Below are positions 43,042-55,306 of a stretch of 64,000 bases of DNA, one piece after another. Every line of letters begins with the position of its first letter. The first letter of the stretch is position 1. Origin of the DNA: Warburgia ugandensis (lineage: Eukaryota > Streptophyta > Magnoliopsida > Canellales > Canellaceae); contig CP141132.1 of NCBI GenBank assembly GCA_035236585.1, positions 64,763,880 through 64,827,879 on the forward strand. Reading direction: 5' to 3'. The notes beneath the pieces are model-generated. The model searched no databases. It had not been told where the DNA came from and worked only from the letters and a program-made list of their open reading frames with translations. The position numbers and the translations under genes were made by a program.

Positions 43042-43056
43042 TTGGAGGGGGAGATT
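43042..43056 (+). other. Polypurine tract of copia 1
   Basis: TTGGAGGGGGAGATT directly before the right LTR, the usual plus-strand primer. Confidence 0.85.
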
Positions 43057-43407
43057 TGTTGGTCCAGCCCCACTTTTAGGCGGCCATCGACTTCAACCAT
43101 GGCGGCGCCGCAGTCAGCTGCCGCCGACTTCAACAGTGGCGGGCGTTGCCATCGACCACCGTCCACTGACTTTTGTGTAATTTGTTGAAAATTACAGCCC
43201 AAAAATCCCTATAAATAGGTATACGAAGAGGGCAAGGATATAGCCCATTCCTCTGTAAATCCCCTTGTATTCCTCTGTGTAAAACTCCTGTTTTTTTTCA
43301 TAGTGAAATCATTCTCTCCCGTGGAAGTAGGCTTATTGGCCGAACTACGTTAATATTGGTGCGTTTTTTGTGTGTATGATCTTGGGCGGGGACTAAAATC
43401 CCCAACA
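43057..43407 (+). repeat. Right LTR of copia 1
   Basis: 351 bp, about 90-91 percent identical to the left LTR, with the TATA-like sequence at 43210-43219. Confidence 0.97.
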
Positions 43408-43412
43408 ATAAC

Positions 43413-43761
43413 ATCCTATTTTGTTCCCTAATCTATTGTAGTATACAAGAATTTAATTCCCCACTTATCTTTGCCTCCATACAATGCTATACTAAAGTCA
43501 TGATTTATTTATTTTCCTTTATCTATTCATTCTGTGTTCTCATTGTTGCCTCTATGATTCTTTCCCCTAATGGCTTGATAGCTTTGTTCGGCCAAACTGT
43601 TACCATCCATTGAGTTGCGATGAACCAACTTTTGCTTGAAGAGTAGCATCAATAACCCAAGTTTCTGCTTATCTGAAACTTTTTTGAAAAGTCTTTTGGT
43701 TGTGAAACTCAGTCTGACTCTTGCAAATGGGTGCACATACATGTCTTTTCGTTATGGAACC
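43413..43761. other. Interior of the inverted-arm element, right part
   Basis: AT-rich DNA with a minus-strand frame (43527-43742) of no known family. Nothing recognisable. Confidence 0.4.
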
Positions 43762-44003
43762 TCCTTTTGGGGAAGATGAAGAAGAACGTAAGAGGAACCA
43801 AATTGATATTGGCACCTCTTTTTCCTTTTAATGGAAATTTTCATTTTACCTTAAAAAATTCACGTTTTTCGGTCCACAATTAATTGGATAGCCGATGATC
43901 ATTTTGGTCAGTTTGGAGACTTAATCTATGGAATTGGAAGTTAAGGCCATACTATAGTAAAATAGATAAACTTTAGGGTATTTGTAGATTAAAATTTCAA
44001 TTT
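43762..44003 (-). repeat. Right inverted arm
   Basis: Reverse complement matches 36466-36722, for example CTGACCAAAATGATCATCGG and GAATTTTTTAAGGTAAAATG. Confidence 0.7.
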
Positions 44004-45289
44004 TTTCAAATATTAATTCCTTCTATTTTTCATTCATGAGCGGAGTGTCGCACCAATTCTAGCCGGAAATGAAAGAAATTAACAACTATGATCCTAACTT
44101 CATAACTGCTGCCATAAGAACTCTATGTAAAAGGAAAAAAAAGACCAGTAAGAGTAGGAATAATAAAGCGTGCAAAGAAGTCGACCCTCCATTTTGTGAT
44201 GAAGGGTAATTTCTTTTGAGAGATCTAAGCCTTTTATCATATTCAGCACATCAAAATTAGGTAATTAAAGAAAAACGATGCATTTGGATGATTCTAACCT
44301 CTTGTATTTGGGTCTTTGAAAAAACTTAAAAAATCAGTGTGCTATAGTTTTAAGTGAATACAAAATTGGCAACAAGCAATCCAATGGTCTTGAAAGTTAG
44401 TTTTGAGCCTATCTAGGCCACTCTGAACAAGATGAACAGATTAAATCTTCTAACATAAGTCTCCTTCTATATCAAAATGAAAAGTCGACTTCTTCCCAGG
44501 CTTTACAGTGATGGTTCTCATTCGAGTTTCAAATATTCTCTCCATTCTTGGTATTGCATTGGTGGTCCTACGATTCAAATCACATAAAGCAACTTTAAGC
44601 CTGATGATGTCGAATCTCTTTTGTGGCCCTGATGAAGCTGATCTTAACAGGTTATATTATAGTCATCGGTGGTCCAACGCGACCCTTTTTTTTAGGTCCA
44701 GCTCTTGTCACCGGTGAAAGCTGTGCGTGATGGGCAGCCCGGCAAATAGACATCCACAGGAATTAGCTTATTGACTCCCCGAACTGTATTATAAAATCTG
44801 TACTGAACATCCCTCCTGTACTAGTACGAGCTCCCATCTTACTTCATTGATCCCAATTACTGAGACCAACGGTATTTGCCAATGGCAATGCACTAGCCAC
44901 AAATTCTACACGTTTCATAATTACCATGTGGTTATGGGGTCTTTGGACAACTACAAATCTGTAAGGGAGTTGACATTTGCACCTTATTGGTGCAGGCCAG
45001 ATTTTGCAAACCTCTCTCTTGTTTCTCTACTTCTGATAGTAATATCTTGTTCTTTGTTTGTTCTGAAAACGAGAAGGAATAAACACAAAGAAAGGGATGT
45101 TTAATGTGTGGGTGTCTTTTATTCACTACTAACTGTGAGGCTTCCACTGAGGGCTCACACCTGATAAATTAAAGTTTATTGCTGGCAATAAATTACTCCA
45201 ATATCTCTGGTCTCAACTTAGGTGATGGCCATAGACTGTGGTTCTGATATATTAATACCCAAGTCCTGATTTACCCAGATGCTAAAATC
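44004..45289. other. Unassigned stretch before the LINE
   Basis: Two short plus-strand frames (44508-44717, 44847-45104) show no likeness to a known family. The part after about 45160 may be LINE 5' sequence too worn to read. Confidence 0.4.
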
Positions 45290-47712
45290 AGTGCCTGATA
45301 TCAGATGTCACTTGTTCGTGATGCATATTGTTCAAATTGCCCGAGATGTCTTTATTTATGCAAGTATAAACCAATCGACTAGAAAACTTGTGTGGCAGAA
45401 ACTCACTTTGGAATACCAAGTTTTGATAAACCCTACGCTTTATGGGTGATTCCTATGCTATTTTGGATGCTACTGACTCTTGTAGCTACTCATCTGCCCC
45501 CAGCCAGAATTTGAATATACTTATTAATGGAATAGGACTTATTGACCCAGGGCTTGAGGGGTTGCCCTTTTACAGGGACTATTTGTCAACAACGGAATGG
45601 CAATATATTGAAAAGACTAGACAGAGCTTGTTTGAATTCATTCTGGGTAGAACGTTTCTCTTCATCTTACATTAAGCACCTTCCAAGAATAGCTTCTGAT
45701 CATTGCCTTATTCTTTTTCTCTATCTCAGAGAAATCCAAGACCCCATAGATCTTTGGATATAACGTTGCATGGGATGAACATGTACACTTTGACCAATTG
45801 ATTAATGATTCTTGGAGTATTCCTGTTTGGGGATACTCCGGTTTTGTTGTTTGCAGAAAGCTTCAGAATATTAGATATTCTCTTAAAGACTGGAATCACG
45901 ATGTTTTTGGATCAGTTGATCAACAGGTCGGTCCTCTATGCTAAGCTCAGTTTGATTCAATCTTCTTGGTCGATTGATGAGGCTGAAGAACTAATTAATA
46001 TACTATGTGGCCTTCATAGGGCTTTAAGAATTCAAAAGACTTTTCGGAAGCATAAAGCAAGGAATAATCAGCTCAAAAATGGAGACAGAAATACCAGATT
46101 TTTTCACATGTCAGCATTTGACAACAGAAGAAGGAAGAGAATTACTTGTATAAAACAGGAAAATGGAGTTTTGGCTTACCACCAGGAGACAATCACCAGT
46201 ACCTCTTTGCACTACTTTAAAGACTTCTTTCAAATTAGCAAGCTCTAGGGCCTTTTTATTGCATTACTCTTATTAGCAAAAAGCTCCCTCATCAATCTAT
46301 TGGACTTCGTAAAGGCCCTATCTTGTGCAAAGTTGACACTTACTTAACCTACACAAAGCCTGTGGTCCTGATGCATCCCTGCTGCCTTCCTTCAAACGGC
46401 ATGGTTTAGAGTTGGTGATGACATTTACAGATTGTTTAGGGATGCTTTCAACAGGGGTGTTTTCCCTAAAAAAATTAAGAAATCTTTTATTTGCCTCATA
46501 TCGAAAGAAGAAGGTGCTTCATTAGTTGATAAATTCAGACCCATTGGTGTGTGCAATACGTTTTTTATAAGATCGTCACTGAAGTACCCACGAAATGAAT
46601 CAAACATGATTTGCATGAAATTGTTAGTGATGAACAAAATGCTTCTTTTACGAGAAGGCTCATACATGATAATTTACTGTTCTGTTATTACTTGTTCTCG
46701 TCGTTCTCTAAAATGAACAGAACTTGGACAAATATTGCCGTTAAGTTGGATATCTTAGGGCTTATGATTCTCTCAATTGGCAGTTGCTGAATGATGTTCT
46801 GGTACATGTGGAGTTTCCAGTTAAGATCATCAAACTTATTATGTTTGCAGTTTCTACTCCAACTTTTTCAGTCATTGTGAATGGGGCCAGATCTGAATTG
46901 TTCAAGCCAAAATATGGCCTCTATAAGGGTTGCCCCTTGTCTCCTTACCTCTTTATTATATGTATGGAGGAAATGTCCAGCCTTCTGAATACTGCTATAA
47001 ATAATAATCATTTTTTCCCTGCTACTATTTGTATGAACCAACCTGGGATCTCACGTCTAAGTTGATGATGTATTAATTTTTGCTAGAGTAGACTTCTCTT
47101 ACAGTGCTGAATTGAAAAATATTCTTAAACAGTTTCGTGAGGAGATTGGCCTCCGCATTACTCCCATTAAGTCTTTTGTTCTCTTTTCTAGAAATGTTCG
47201 TGGCAATTGTAGAAGAGCTCTTAAGAGAGTTCTGGGTATCAGGCAAGATCTGAAAAGTAATTACTTGGGTTTAGCTATCTATTTGGGAGGTCGAGGTGCC
47301 ACTTCATTTGCTCCTATCCAAAAATTGGACAGGAAGCTGGCCTCTTGGAAGAGTTCATTACTATCTAAAGCTGGGAAGTCAGTGTTACTTACATTCTGTA
47401 ACTGCAGCAATGGGTCACTATTCTGCCGTAGCTTCTGTCATTTCCAAGCATGATCTTAGAATCTTCCAACAGAAACAATGAAATTTCTTTAGGAATTCTG
47501 GGGAAGATACCACCTCTTCTGCTAAATGGGGGAAACAAATTTGTAAGAGAGTTTCATGAGGGACTTGTCGTAGAGATTTAACTAAGCTCGATAGAGCTTA
47601 TAATATGAAATTGGTGCTCTGGGTCTTTCACTCAAGTTCCTTATGGGCTAAACTAATAAGGTCAAAGCATTTGGCTCGGACAACTTTCTTCTCTACAAAG
47701 AAGTTAGGTAAT
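45290..47712 (+). mobile_element. L1-type LINE remnant, truncated at both ends
   Basis: Pieces follow the ORF2 order of plant L1 elements. The endonuclease part runs from about 45290 ('FIYASINQSTRKLVW') to the C-terminal stretch 'LKRLDRACLNSFWVERFSSS' and 'SDHCLILF' near 45610-45720. The RT part has 'FRPIGVCNTFF' near 46540 and 'YGLYKGCPLSPYLFIICMEE' near 46913-46970; after that comes 'VDDVLIFAR', where the usual F-A-D-D reads as V-D-D next to a stop, at about 47060. The thumb-like region follows with 'YLGLAIYLGG', then 'ARTTFFSTKKLGNAS' up to 47712. There are at least six frame changes or stops. The 3' end is cut by the Athila-leader-like piece at 47713. Confidence 0.88.
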
Positions 47713-48180
47713 GCTTCACCCTCAATAGCCATAGTGCTCAAAAGCCACTAGAGTGACAATAAATCATGTCTTATCTACGAGTATGTGATGACCCTATAGG
47801 TCTCTTCTAATTGATTTTAACTTAATATGAATAGTGGGGCTACGCGCTTGAGGTGATTATCTTAGGTGGGCCAAGGAGTGGTGATGAAATTCACCATTAA
47901 TCTTGTGAGGTCAGGTGTCCTTACTAATTAATTTTCATGCTCCATGGCAATTCGATCAGCATATAAATCACCTTAAAGCATTAGACGTGTCCTAAGATGC
48001 AACTATAAGTAATAAACTAATGCAAACCCTAAAATGCAACAAATATAAAGTATGCTTTCTATATGTAATTAAACTACCAACCAATGCAAAATGAATCTAA
48101 ATGCAAATCCTAATCTAGAAAATAAAATGAGTAATGGAACTTATAGTAGGGTTTTTGATGAAGATCAAGTGTAGTGGATG
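47713..48180 (-). repeat. Athila leader fragment
   Basis: Matches 13971-14410 closely, including 'AGTGCTCAAAAGCCACTAGA', then 'TGGCAATTCGATCAGCATAT' and 'GCATTAGACGTGTCCTAAGA'. It abuts the LINE remnant directly. Confidence 0.85.
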
Positions 48181-49555
48181 ATCTAGGGTTTAGGTTCTCT
48201 ATCTACATTTTTCTATATATACATACATAATTTCTACATATACATAATACAATACAACATTAGTATTCTTATTGTTTTTTATCATTCAAGATCCTCTGGA
48301 TCTTGTCTAATCATCCTAATCTTGATTACAATTTTTATTAGGATTAGATGATTTACCAACCTTTTATGCTTTTATTATTATTACTCAACTTGTTAATGTT
48401 TTACTGGTTGAGGGTAGCTTATTTCATCCTAAGTCTAGATAGCTTCTCATATGTCAAATTGGCTAAGGCTTACTAGTTGAATGGTTAAATATAAAGTTGT
48501 TACTTCAATCCTCATGTAAGGAGGCGTTTAGACCTCACAAATGTCAATGGAAGGTGGGGGAAGAGTGTGGCTCTATTAGAGAACCCCCTTAACTACCATA
48601 TTCATCATCCACTAGGGTGACCTTAACTTAACCTTTCATAAGGTTCTTATGAGCATGTTAACCCTAAGTACTCTTTCTAATTGATTTTAATTAAATCCAT
48701 GAACTTTAAAATGTCATTCATGGAGTTTCATTATTCTCCTAATTTGGACCAAGGAATTTATATTCCTTATATTATCCTACTAACTATGGCCCTTACTATC
48801 ATTAAGTTCATGCCATTCATTCCATGTAAATGTCCTTCCATTCTAATTTTATTTAATTACATTTTTAATGTAATTTTCATTACATAAGCATTAAAGCATA
48901 AATAAATAAATTTACAATTAAATTCACTAAGCAATAAAAGATAATAATAACATTTAACAATTTAAATGAAAATCTAATATGCCATAACTTATCCATCATG
49001 ATCCAACGATCTTAATTGATCCTTATTCATTTTTCATCTCTTTTAGGGTTTCGATCTCGATCTTTCATTTTCCTTTAGATCTAATAAATTCTTCTTGATG
49101 TGATTTCATTATTAGATCATTGATGCATCTCATCCAATGATTTGATCCTTGCTGATCCAACCGATCAAGAAGATCTTAAGTCCTTTTATCCAATTTAAGG
49201 GCATAGATCTTGATCTATCCCAAATCATCATCATCCAGTCCATAATTCCATATGATCTTAACTTCATATCTTCATCAAAACACATCCATACTGTCCAATA
49301 ATCCTTAATCATCAACTTGATCAAGGAGATTTCCATGCATTTTTATGGATCGCTAGATCTCTTAATTAATCATAGATCAGTCACTTATAACTATTTATTC
49401 CATGTCTTACAGTCACAAGATCATCAATGGATCAGAATTATATAGTTTGATCATTTCAAATTTCACTAATCATAAGAATTAGTAACATTGTTCTTTATTA
49501 ACAGAATTTTACATGCATCAAAATATAAATTTTCTAAGTTCAGTAGGTTCTACTC
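48181..49555 (+). repeat. Repeat fragment matching LTR copy A interior
   Basis: Matches about 7560-9075 of LTR copy A, with the G5/C5-framed hairpin at 48556-48588. At about 49555 it gives way to gag of the chromodomain element, so that element's 5' end was lost or replaced here. Confidence 0.75.
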
Positions 49556-49599
49556 ATCACAAGGAATCCATCCCAACTTTTCAATCTCAATTTGGAGTT

Positions 49600-50200
49600 G
49601 TATGGGCGGCCAGTTTTCCAGAGCAGACAATATTGTTGATTTCCAACATACGTTGGAGGAAGAAAAGGTGGCATTGGCTTCTCATCATCTTGAGGGGGAT
49701 GCACAACTTTGGTACCAACTGCTAAAACAAGCAGAACCACATATGACTTGGGGCAAATTCAAGTCAAACGTTCATGCAAGGTATGGGCCTACATTGTTCT
49801 AGGATTTTTTTGCTGACCTTATCAAATTATGCCAAATTGGCTCTGTACATGAGTAATAAACCCAATTTGAATGTCTTCTCTCTCGAGCAGGACAACTTTT
49901 GCCTTCCCAACAAGTGAGTTGTTTTATAAGCGGATTGCGGGATAAGATTCAAGCAAATATAAAGGTTGAAAATCCTACTTCTTTGGCAGCTACCATTGGA
50001 TTAGCCTGCATTTATGAAGCACATAATACATCTTAGCGACGAGGACCAGTATGGGATGTCCAGCCAACTTCTACCAAGACCACTCGGTAGTTGTTGCCCT
50101 TTAAGAGAATGACCCCAGAGGAGATCCAAGAGCACAGAGAGAAAGGTCTATGTTTTTTCTACAATGACAAATATTGCCCTAGCCATGAGTGTAAGCCACT
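49600..50200 (+). pseudogene. Gag region of the chromodomain element
   Basis: Peptide 'EEEKVALASHHLEGDAQLWY' followed by 'PHMTWGKFKSNVHARYGP' is the Ty3/gypsy retrotransposon gag domain; a later piece has 'RMTPEEIQEHREKGLCFFYN', a typical pre-knuckle stretch of chromovirus gag. Fossil. Confidence 0.85.
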
Positions 50201-51174
50201 CTTTGTTCTTGAAGCTACCTGGCCTGATGATGATGAACCTGAGGAGTGTAATATCCTCAATTTTAAGCATAAATTAATGATTTACTAAATAAATTAAATT
50301 AAAAAATCTTATACACAGAATTTGGTCTTGGAAATTTAAAAACTAGGAAGTACTCGTCAATAGGATTCCAACGATATAAAGAACGTGGAAAACAGAGCTC
50401 AAACGAAGAAGTTATGAGCCGTTGAAGTTGTAAGGGCATTTTGGTAAATTACCAGAGCTCGAAATAATGGGAGCCAATTTTGATAACGGCACCCCTATCC
50501 ACCTTGCCTTATCAGATTCCGCGATTTCACTGGAAGGCTTAAAAAAAGGGAAGAGCTTCATTCCCCCTTCCCAAATGCAAACTCCTTTCCTAGCCTAATC
50601 CTCAATCACCTACTCATTCCTCTGCATTGCACCATTGTTTTCCCAAAACCCTAGCCTCTGCGAAAGTTTGGTTTTTTCGGTGAGTAGGGCTTCGGCAACA
50701 CCAATAAACACCAAGTAAATCGAGGTAAGCCTTAATCTCTTAATCTTCATATTATATATGTATATATGTAAAATAGAAATACATGAAAATCAGGAAAAAA
50801 GTAGTTTTCCTAGAACCCTGTTTACGCTATTGTTGGAGCGTAAATTCGTTGATAAAATCATATTAGATTAGGAATCAGACCGCTTATCTAGTACATAAGA
50901 GGCCCAAGATCAAGCTCTTTAAATTTGAGAGAGATCCAACAGTTGGTGTTGTCGGAAAACATGAAAAACAGTACCCAGGAAAATTTTAGGAACATGGAGA
51001 AAATAACATAAAAATCATAGTTTTTGGCAAAATCAAGCCAAAGGAGTGTTGAAAATGAAAAATACATAAGATTTTGAGCAAAATGGTGAAAAAAATGGCG
51101 TGATTTGGGCACCTGTGGGGGTCACCGGCAAAGGTTAGAAGCCAGTTGTCTTCCCTGGCGCTGGTTCCCGCGTT

Positions 51175-51345
51175 GCGCCGGTGTAAATTGGTGCAAACCG
51201 GGGCCGCCGGTGTAACCCGGTGTAAACTGGGCATCAGTGTAACCCGGTGTAAACCTGGGCCGCTGGTGTAACTCGATGTAAACTGGGCGCCAGTGTAATT
51301 CAGTGTAAACTGGGGCACTAGTGTAAATCGATGCACTGCCTGACT
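51175..51345. repeat. Minisatellite, unit about 28-30 bp, in LTR copy C
   Basis: Five to six diverged units of the form GGTGTAACCCGGTGTAAACT followed by GGGC and two or three more bases. Not seen in the other four LTR copies, so it arose in this copy or its subfamily. Confidence 0.8.
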
Positions 51346-52615
51346 ATCTATAAATTAATAATATTAATTTATGAAGTATTTTCACAAAAAACTTGATTTT
51401 GAGAGTTACAAAGGTCTAAATTGCGATATGAAAGAGGCGTTGTGATCGTATTAATGACGTAGACCTAGATTTAACTTTAAAACTTAAAATTTACCACTTT
51501 TAATATAGAAAATTTTTAAGATAGTATTGGGGTATTGACAGGTACATCTAAATGTATCAGATAAAGAGAATATATGCTTCAACCGAGTGATCTCACATTG
51601 AGGTAGGTGACAATAATTAATATTTTATTTTGATTTTTAAAACCCTGCATCTATCACAACATTATGATTGATTGTGATTTACATGACACTTATTATTAGT
51701 TGCTAATTTTGTGAGATTTAGAGCTTTATACTATGATTATTACTTGATTTCAATCATGTATCGAATGGTTTTATGATCTGTTGATTTTATGAGAATGATA
51801 TGATCTATTTTTGCTTAATTAGAAATTTCCTTTCTTTATTTCATCACTGAAATAGATGGGTTTCCATGAGAAAGAAAAGTGGAGGCTTGGTGGCTGGTCC
51901 TTTTAGAGGCTAACCCCGGGATGAGGGGTGCGCCTTGAGGATTATGAGCCACGAGTGCCCTTGAGTTTTTGACATACTTGTTTTCATGTTTTGAGTTTTA
52001 TGACGGGTGCTTTCACCCGGTGGACGTCATGTTAGGAGGGAGAGGGCTGGCCACCCCCTTTCCGAGATTTGTGATGTGATATGATTGTGATATAATAGAG
52101 ACCTGCCCATAGATGGCTTTCAGTAAGGGTTGGTAACATGGATAGTCCACACTACTAATCCAGGTCTTTCCATGGGAAAGGATGTTAAGTCTCCCGTTAT
52201 GGTGTTGACGAGGAGCGGCGGTGGTTAAGACCCTGGAGGGTTGCCATTGCGACATGACGATCCATACTCTTGTTCTGTGTGCTTGCATGATGAGCATAGA
52301 GATGTGATGGTATGCCTGGGTGTGACGACATTCAGAGGTTTGATATGAGTACTCATGATCAATGATACAAGTGTATGCGACGCTTGTGGGACCCATGTAT
52401 TGTAGGGTGCCCTGTTATTATAGTATGCTCATTTATATTGATCATATCATGTTTTAAATCTGTGAGATGCATGTTTTATCGTACTTGATAAATTGATACT
52501 ATGTTAGCATGGCTTATAATGATTTTAATTTCATACATGATAGATCTTTTTATTATATCTTAACTGTTATTAGGTTATTCCATCTTTATTACATTTATTT
52601 GTCTATGTACTTACA

Positions 52616-52657
52616 CAAGCAATAGCTTGCTGAGGTATTGCAAAAAGCAATGCCTCA
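52616..52657 (-). other. Conserved tandem hairpin of LTR copy C
   Basis: Stem TGAGGTATTGC / GCAATGCCTCA with loop AAAAA (52631-52657) next to CAAGC-AATA-GCTTG (52616-52629). It lies about 499 bp from the LTR start. Confidence 0.72.
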
Positions 52658-53279
52658 GATCTCGATCGCCACATTAAGAAGGGCAAGACTGTTGAGAAAC
52701 TGTGATAGCAGTGGAAGATTCCTTTATTTGATTTGATAGACAACGGTGTGAGTTAATAAATAGGATTGCCATTTGATTTTCTTTAAGCACTGTATACTTT
52801 ATATTATGGATTTGGTTAAGATGGTTATACATATGATGGACATTTTAATAGGATGTTATGATAGATAGACCAATGACCATATTATGATAGTGTTTTGGAT
52901 ATTTATTGTTTTGAAAATAAAGGCGCAGATGTATTTAACGTTGGTAGACATGTGTATTGTTTTCAAATCTATTATCACAAAACTATACTTATGTGTTAAA
53001 TTATAATGGTGATGTTTTGGAAACAGAAAATAACACCTAGAGGTTTTCAAGAAATGTTTTAGTAAAATAATTACAAAAATCTTTTTAAAATGGGATCCCG
53101 AATATGGTTATTATTATTATTTTTTTTTAAATGTCATAAAAACCCAAGGTGTTACAAGTAGTCTCTTAAATCTATATCAGCAATCGAGGAAGTACAGAAT
53201 GCAACCCCTACTATTTCTCTTCATGCTATAGTAGGAACTCAAACCTCCCACACTATGCGCTTAAAGGAGATGCTCAAAG

Positions 53280-53600
53280 GAGTTGTGTGATCATTCTTGT
53301 TGACTCTGGAAGCACTCATAACTTTGTAAACAATGCCCTTTCCAATCAAGTCAGTCTTCAACCCTCCAAGGATAGACCAATCGAGGTGATTGTAGCCAAT
53401 GAAGAAAAGCTTACTAGTCCCAGCAAATGCAATGATATTCCACTATTGATTCAGGGGGTGCCTTTTCATATTGATTTTTATTTATTACCTTTAGATGGTT
53501 ATGATCTTCTTTTGGGTACACAATGGTTAAGTACCCTGGGACCACTCATGTGGGATTTTTCTCAAATGACAATGCCGTTTGTTATAAATGCTAACAAGGT
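53280..53600 (+). pseudogene. Protease region of the chromodomain element
   Basis: 'LVDSGSTHNFVNNALSNQV' is the retropepsin active-site block, followed by 'GYDLLLGTQWLSTLGPLMWD', typical of chromovirus protease ends. Fossil. Confidence 0.88.
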
Positions 53601-53789
53601 CATTGCGATGTTTATCTTATCCTCAAAATAAACTCATCAGCGATAGTGAGATGGGGCGTACCATTCAACAAAGGAAGCAGGGAACGCTACTACAAACATA
53701 TGCCTTGCAGACCCAGCCTCAAGCTCCTATTGATCCTAGCATTACTTCTCTTCTTTGACAATATTTAGACATCTTCAAAGAAACAGTGT

Positions 53790-54620
53790 CTTCAGAGATT
53801 ATCTTTACAAGTTCATTTTAGTATTTTTTGATGATATTTTGGCATACAAATCACTTGGGAAGACCATATGTCTCACTTACATAAAACCTTTTGGATACTC
53901 CGTGCTAACAAACTTTTTGTGAAGGCCTCAAAGTGCCAATTTGGATAGGAATGAATTTAGTATCTTGGTCACATAATTTCTAGCATTAACGTAGCTGTTG
54001 ATCCAGATAAAGTAATGATTATACAATAATGGCCCAAGCCCTCTAATCCAAAGGCAATGCATGGGTTCTTAGGCCTAACTGGATACTACAGCAAGTTCAT
54101 CCAAACGTATGACTAGATCTCTTCTCCTCTCACTTCTATGCTAAAAAAGAATTCTTTCACTTGGACTCTTGCAGCCTATGAAGCCTTCAATCAACTAAAA
54201 GAAGCAATGACCCAAGCTCTTGTGTTCTCTCTTCCTGATTTCACCCAACCATTTATGATTGAATGTGATGCTTCTGGAATTGGGATAGGCACAGTCCTAA
54301 TACAAAACAAGCATCCCATTGCTTTTTTTTAGTCATGCCCTTAAAGGCAAACACCTTCTCATGTCCACATATGAAAAGGGGATGTTTTCCTTAGTCCTGG
54401 TGATTTAGAAGTGGAGGCCTTACCTTCTGGGGTGCCAATTTATAGTATGAACAGATTAAAAGAGCTTACAATACCTATGCGACTAGAAGATTACCACTCT
54501 TGCTCAACAAAAGTGGTTGTAGAAGTTAATGGGTTATGACTTTAAGATTGAGTACAAAAGAGGTGGGGACAACATAGTGGTTGATACCTTCTCTAGGAAG
54601 GATGACATTGGAGAAATTTT
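53790..54620 (+). pseudogene. RT and RNase H region of the chromodomain element
   Basis: RT part with 'VFFDDIL'-like catalytic block near 53820 and 'FLGLTGYYSKFIQ' near 54070, then RNase H 'LPDFTQPFMIECDASGIGIG' near 54230. The RT region is shorter than usual. Fossil. Confidence 0.82.
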
Positions 54621-54789
54621 GGCCATCTCGCACGTTGTTCTAGCATGGATTGAAGCCATTTAACAAGAAGTTTTAGAAAATCCTAAACTCCAACACCTCT
54701 CCCAACTCCATTAAGATGGAAACTCTATATACCTATGGAAATTCCTAGACGGTATTCTCTTCTTCAAAGGGCAGATTTATATGGCAAAA

Positions 54790-55306
54790 GATTCTCCTTT
54801 ACTATCAGATATTTTGGGCCAATTCCATAATAGTACGCATGAAGGATTCCATAAAACTCTTCATCGCTTATGAGGAGTCTTTTATTGGAAAGGCATGAGC
54901 CAGGACTTATGCAACGTTATATGCCATTGCGATGTTTGTCAAAGGAACAAAACAGAGAACACCCACCCTATCGGACTGTTGAATCCTTTACCTATTCCCA
55001 GCCATGTATGATCTGACATTTCTATGAATTTCATTGAGGTGTTAACCCCCTCACATGAAAAATCTACAATTTTTGTGGTCATTGATCTCCTGTCCAAGTA
55101 TGCTCATTTCATTGCAATCAGCCATCCATACTAGGAATTGCAAAAAATTTCTTTGACTAGATCTTCAAACTTCATGGAATGCTACAATCAATTATGAGTG
55201 ACCATGACCCAATAGTCACAAGAAGTTTTTAAAAGGAGCTGTTCACTCTCAATGGACCTAATTTCAACTTTAGTTCAACGTATCATCTGCAAACTGATGG
55301 ACAAAC
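54790..55306 (+). pseudogene. Integrase region of the chromodomain element, first part
   Basis: Zinc-binding block 'CHCDVCQRNKTENTHPIGLL' near 54930, and core 'FVVIDLLSKYAHFIAI' near 55070. Cut by LTR copy D at 55307. Confidence 0.82.

Larger units (their letters stand above)
38097..43407 (+). mobile_element. Ty1/copia retrotransposon, structurally complete, frame broken (copia 1)
   Basis: Two 351-bp LTRs (38097-38447 and 43057-43407), TG...CA ends, an iMet-type primer site, a polypurine tract, and a target duplication of ATAAT (38092-38096) against ATAAC (43408-43412). Internal order is gag, protease, integrase, RT, RNase H, the copia order. By hand alignment the LTRs differ at about 33 of 351 positions, mostly transitions, so it is a few million years old or more depending on the plant's rate. 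It looks structurally whole, but the reading frame has about four to five breaks. Likely Tork-like (resembles Tnt1-type gag and integrase). Confidence 0.95.
36466..44003. mobile_element. DNA transposon with long inverted arms, MULE-like, holding a copia insertion
   Basis: Two inverted arms (36466-36722 and 43762-44003) match at roughly 70 percent by eye, with one gap of about 30 bases. Removing the copia element (38097-43407) leaves an element of about 2.2 kb. Arm ends read ATTTTCTTATAGGTACCCC on the left and, inverted, ATTTTAATCTACAAATACCC on the right. I see no transposase and no clear target duplication. Long inverted arms suggest a non-autonomous Mutator-like element, but the superfamily is a guess. 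Confidence 0.55.
50247..53156 (-). mobile_element. Del/Tekay-like solo LTR (copy C)
   Basis: Minus-strand element of 2910 bp: plus-strand ends are TGTAATATCCTC and CCAAGGTGTTACA, the reverse of the family ends. Flanks AGGAG and AGTAG agree at four of five bases. It contains a minisatellite (51175-51345) and the tandem hairpin (52616-52657). No coding region. Confidence 0.82.

Noticed and set aside
44508-45104. Short plus-strand frames as a small membrane protein gene
   Set aside because: Hydrophobic stretches come from AT-rich DNA. There is no family likeness and no gene signals, and they sit between transposon remnants.
51175-51345. Short direct repeats as a CRISPR-like array
   Set aside because: The units are contiguous, diverged and without spacers, and the genome is that of a plant.
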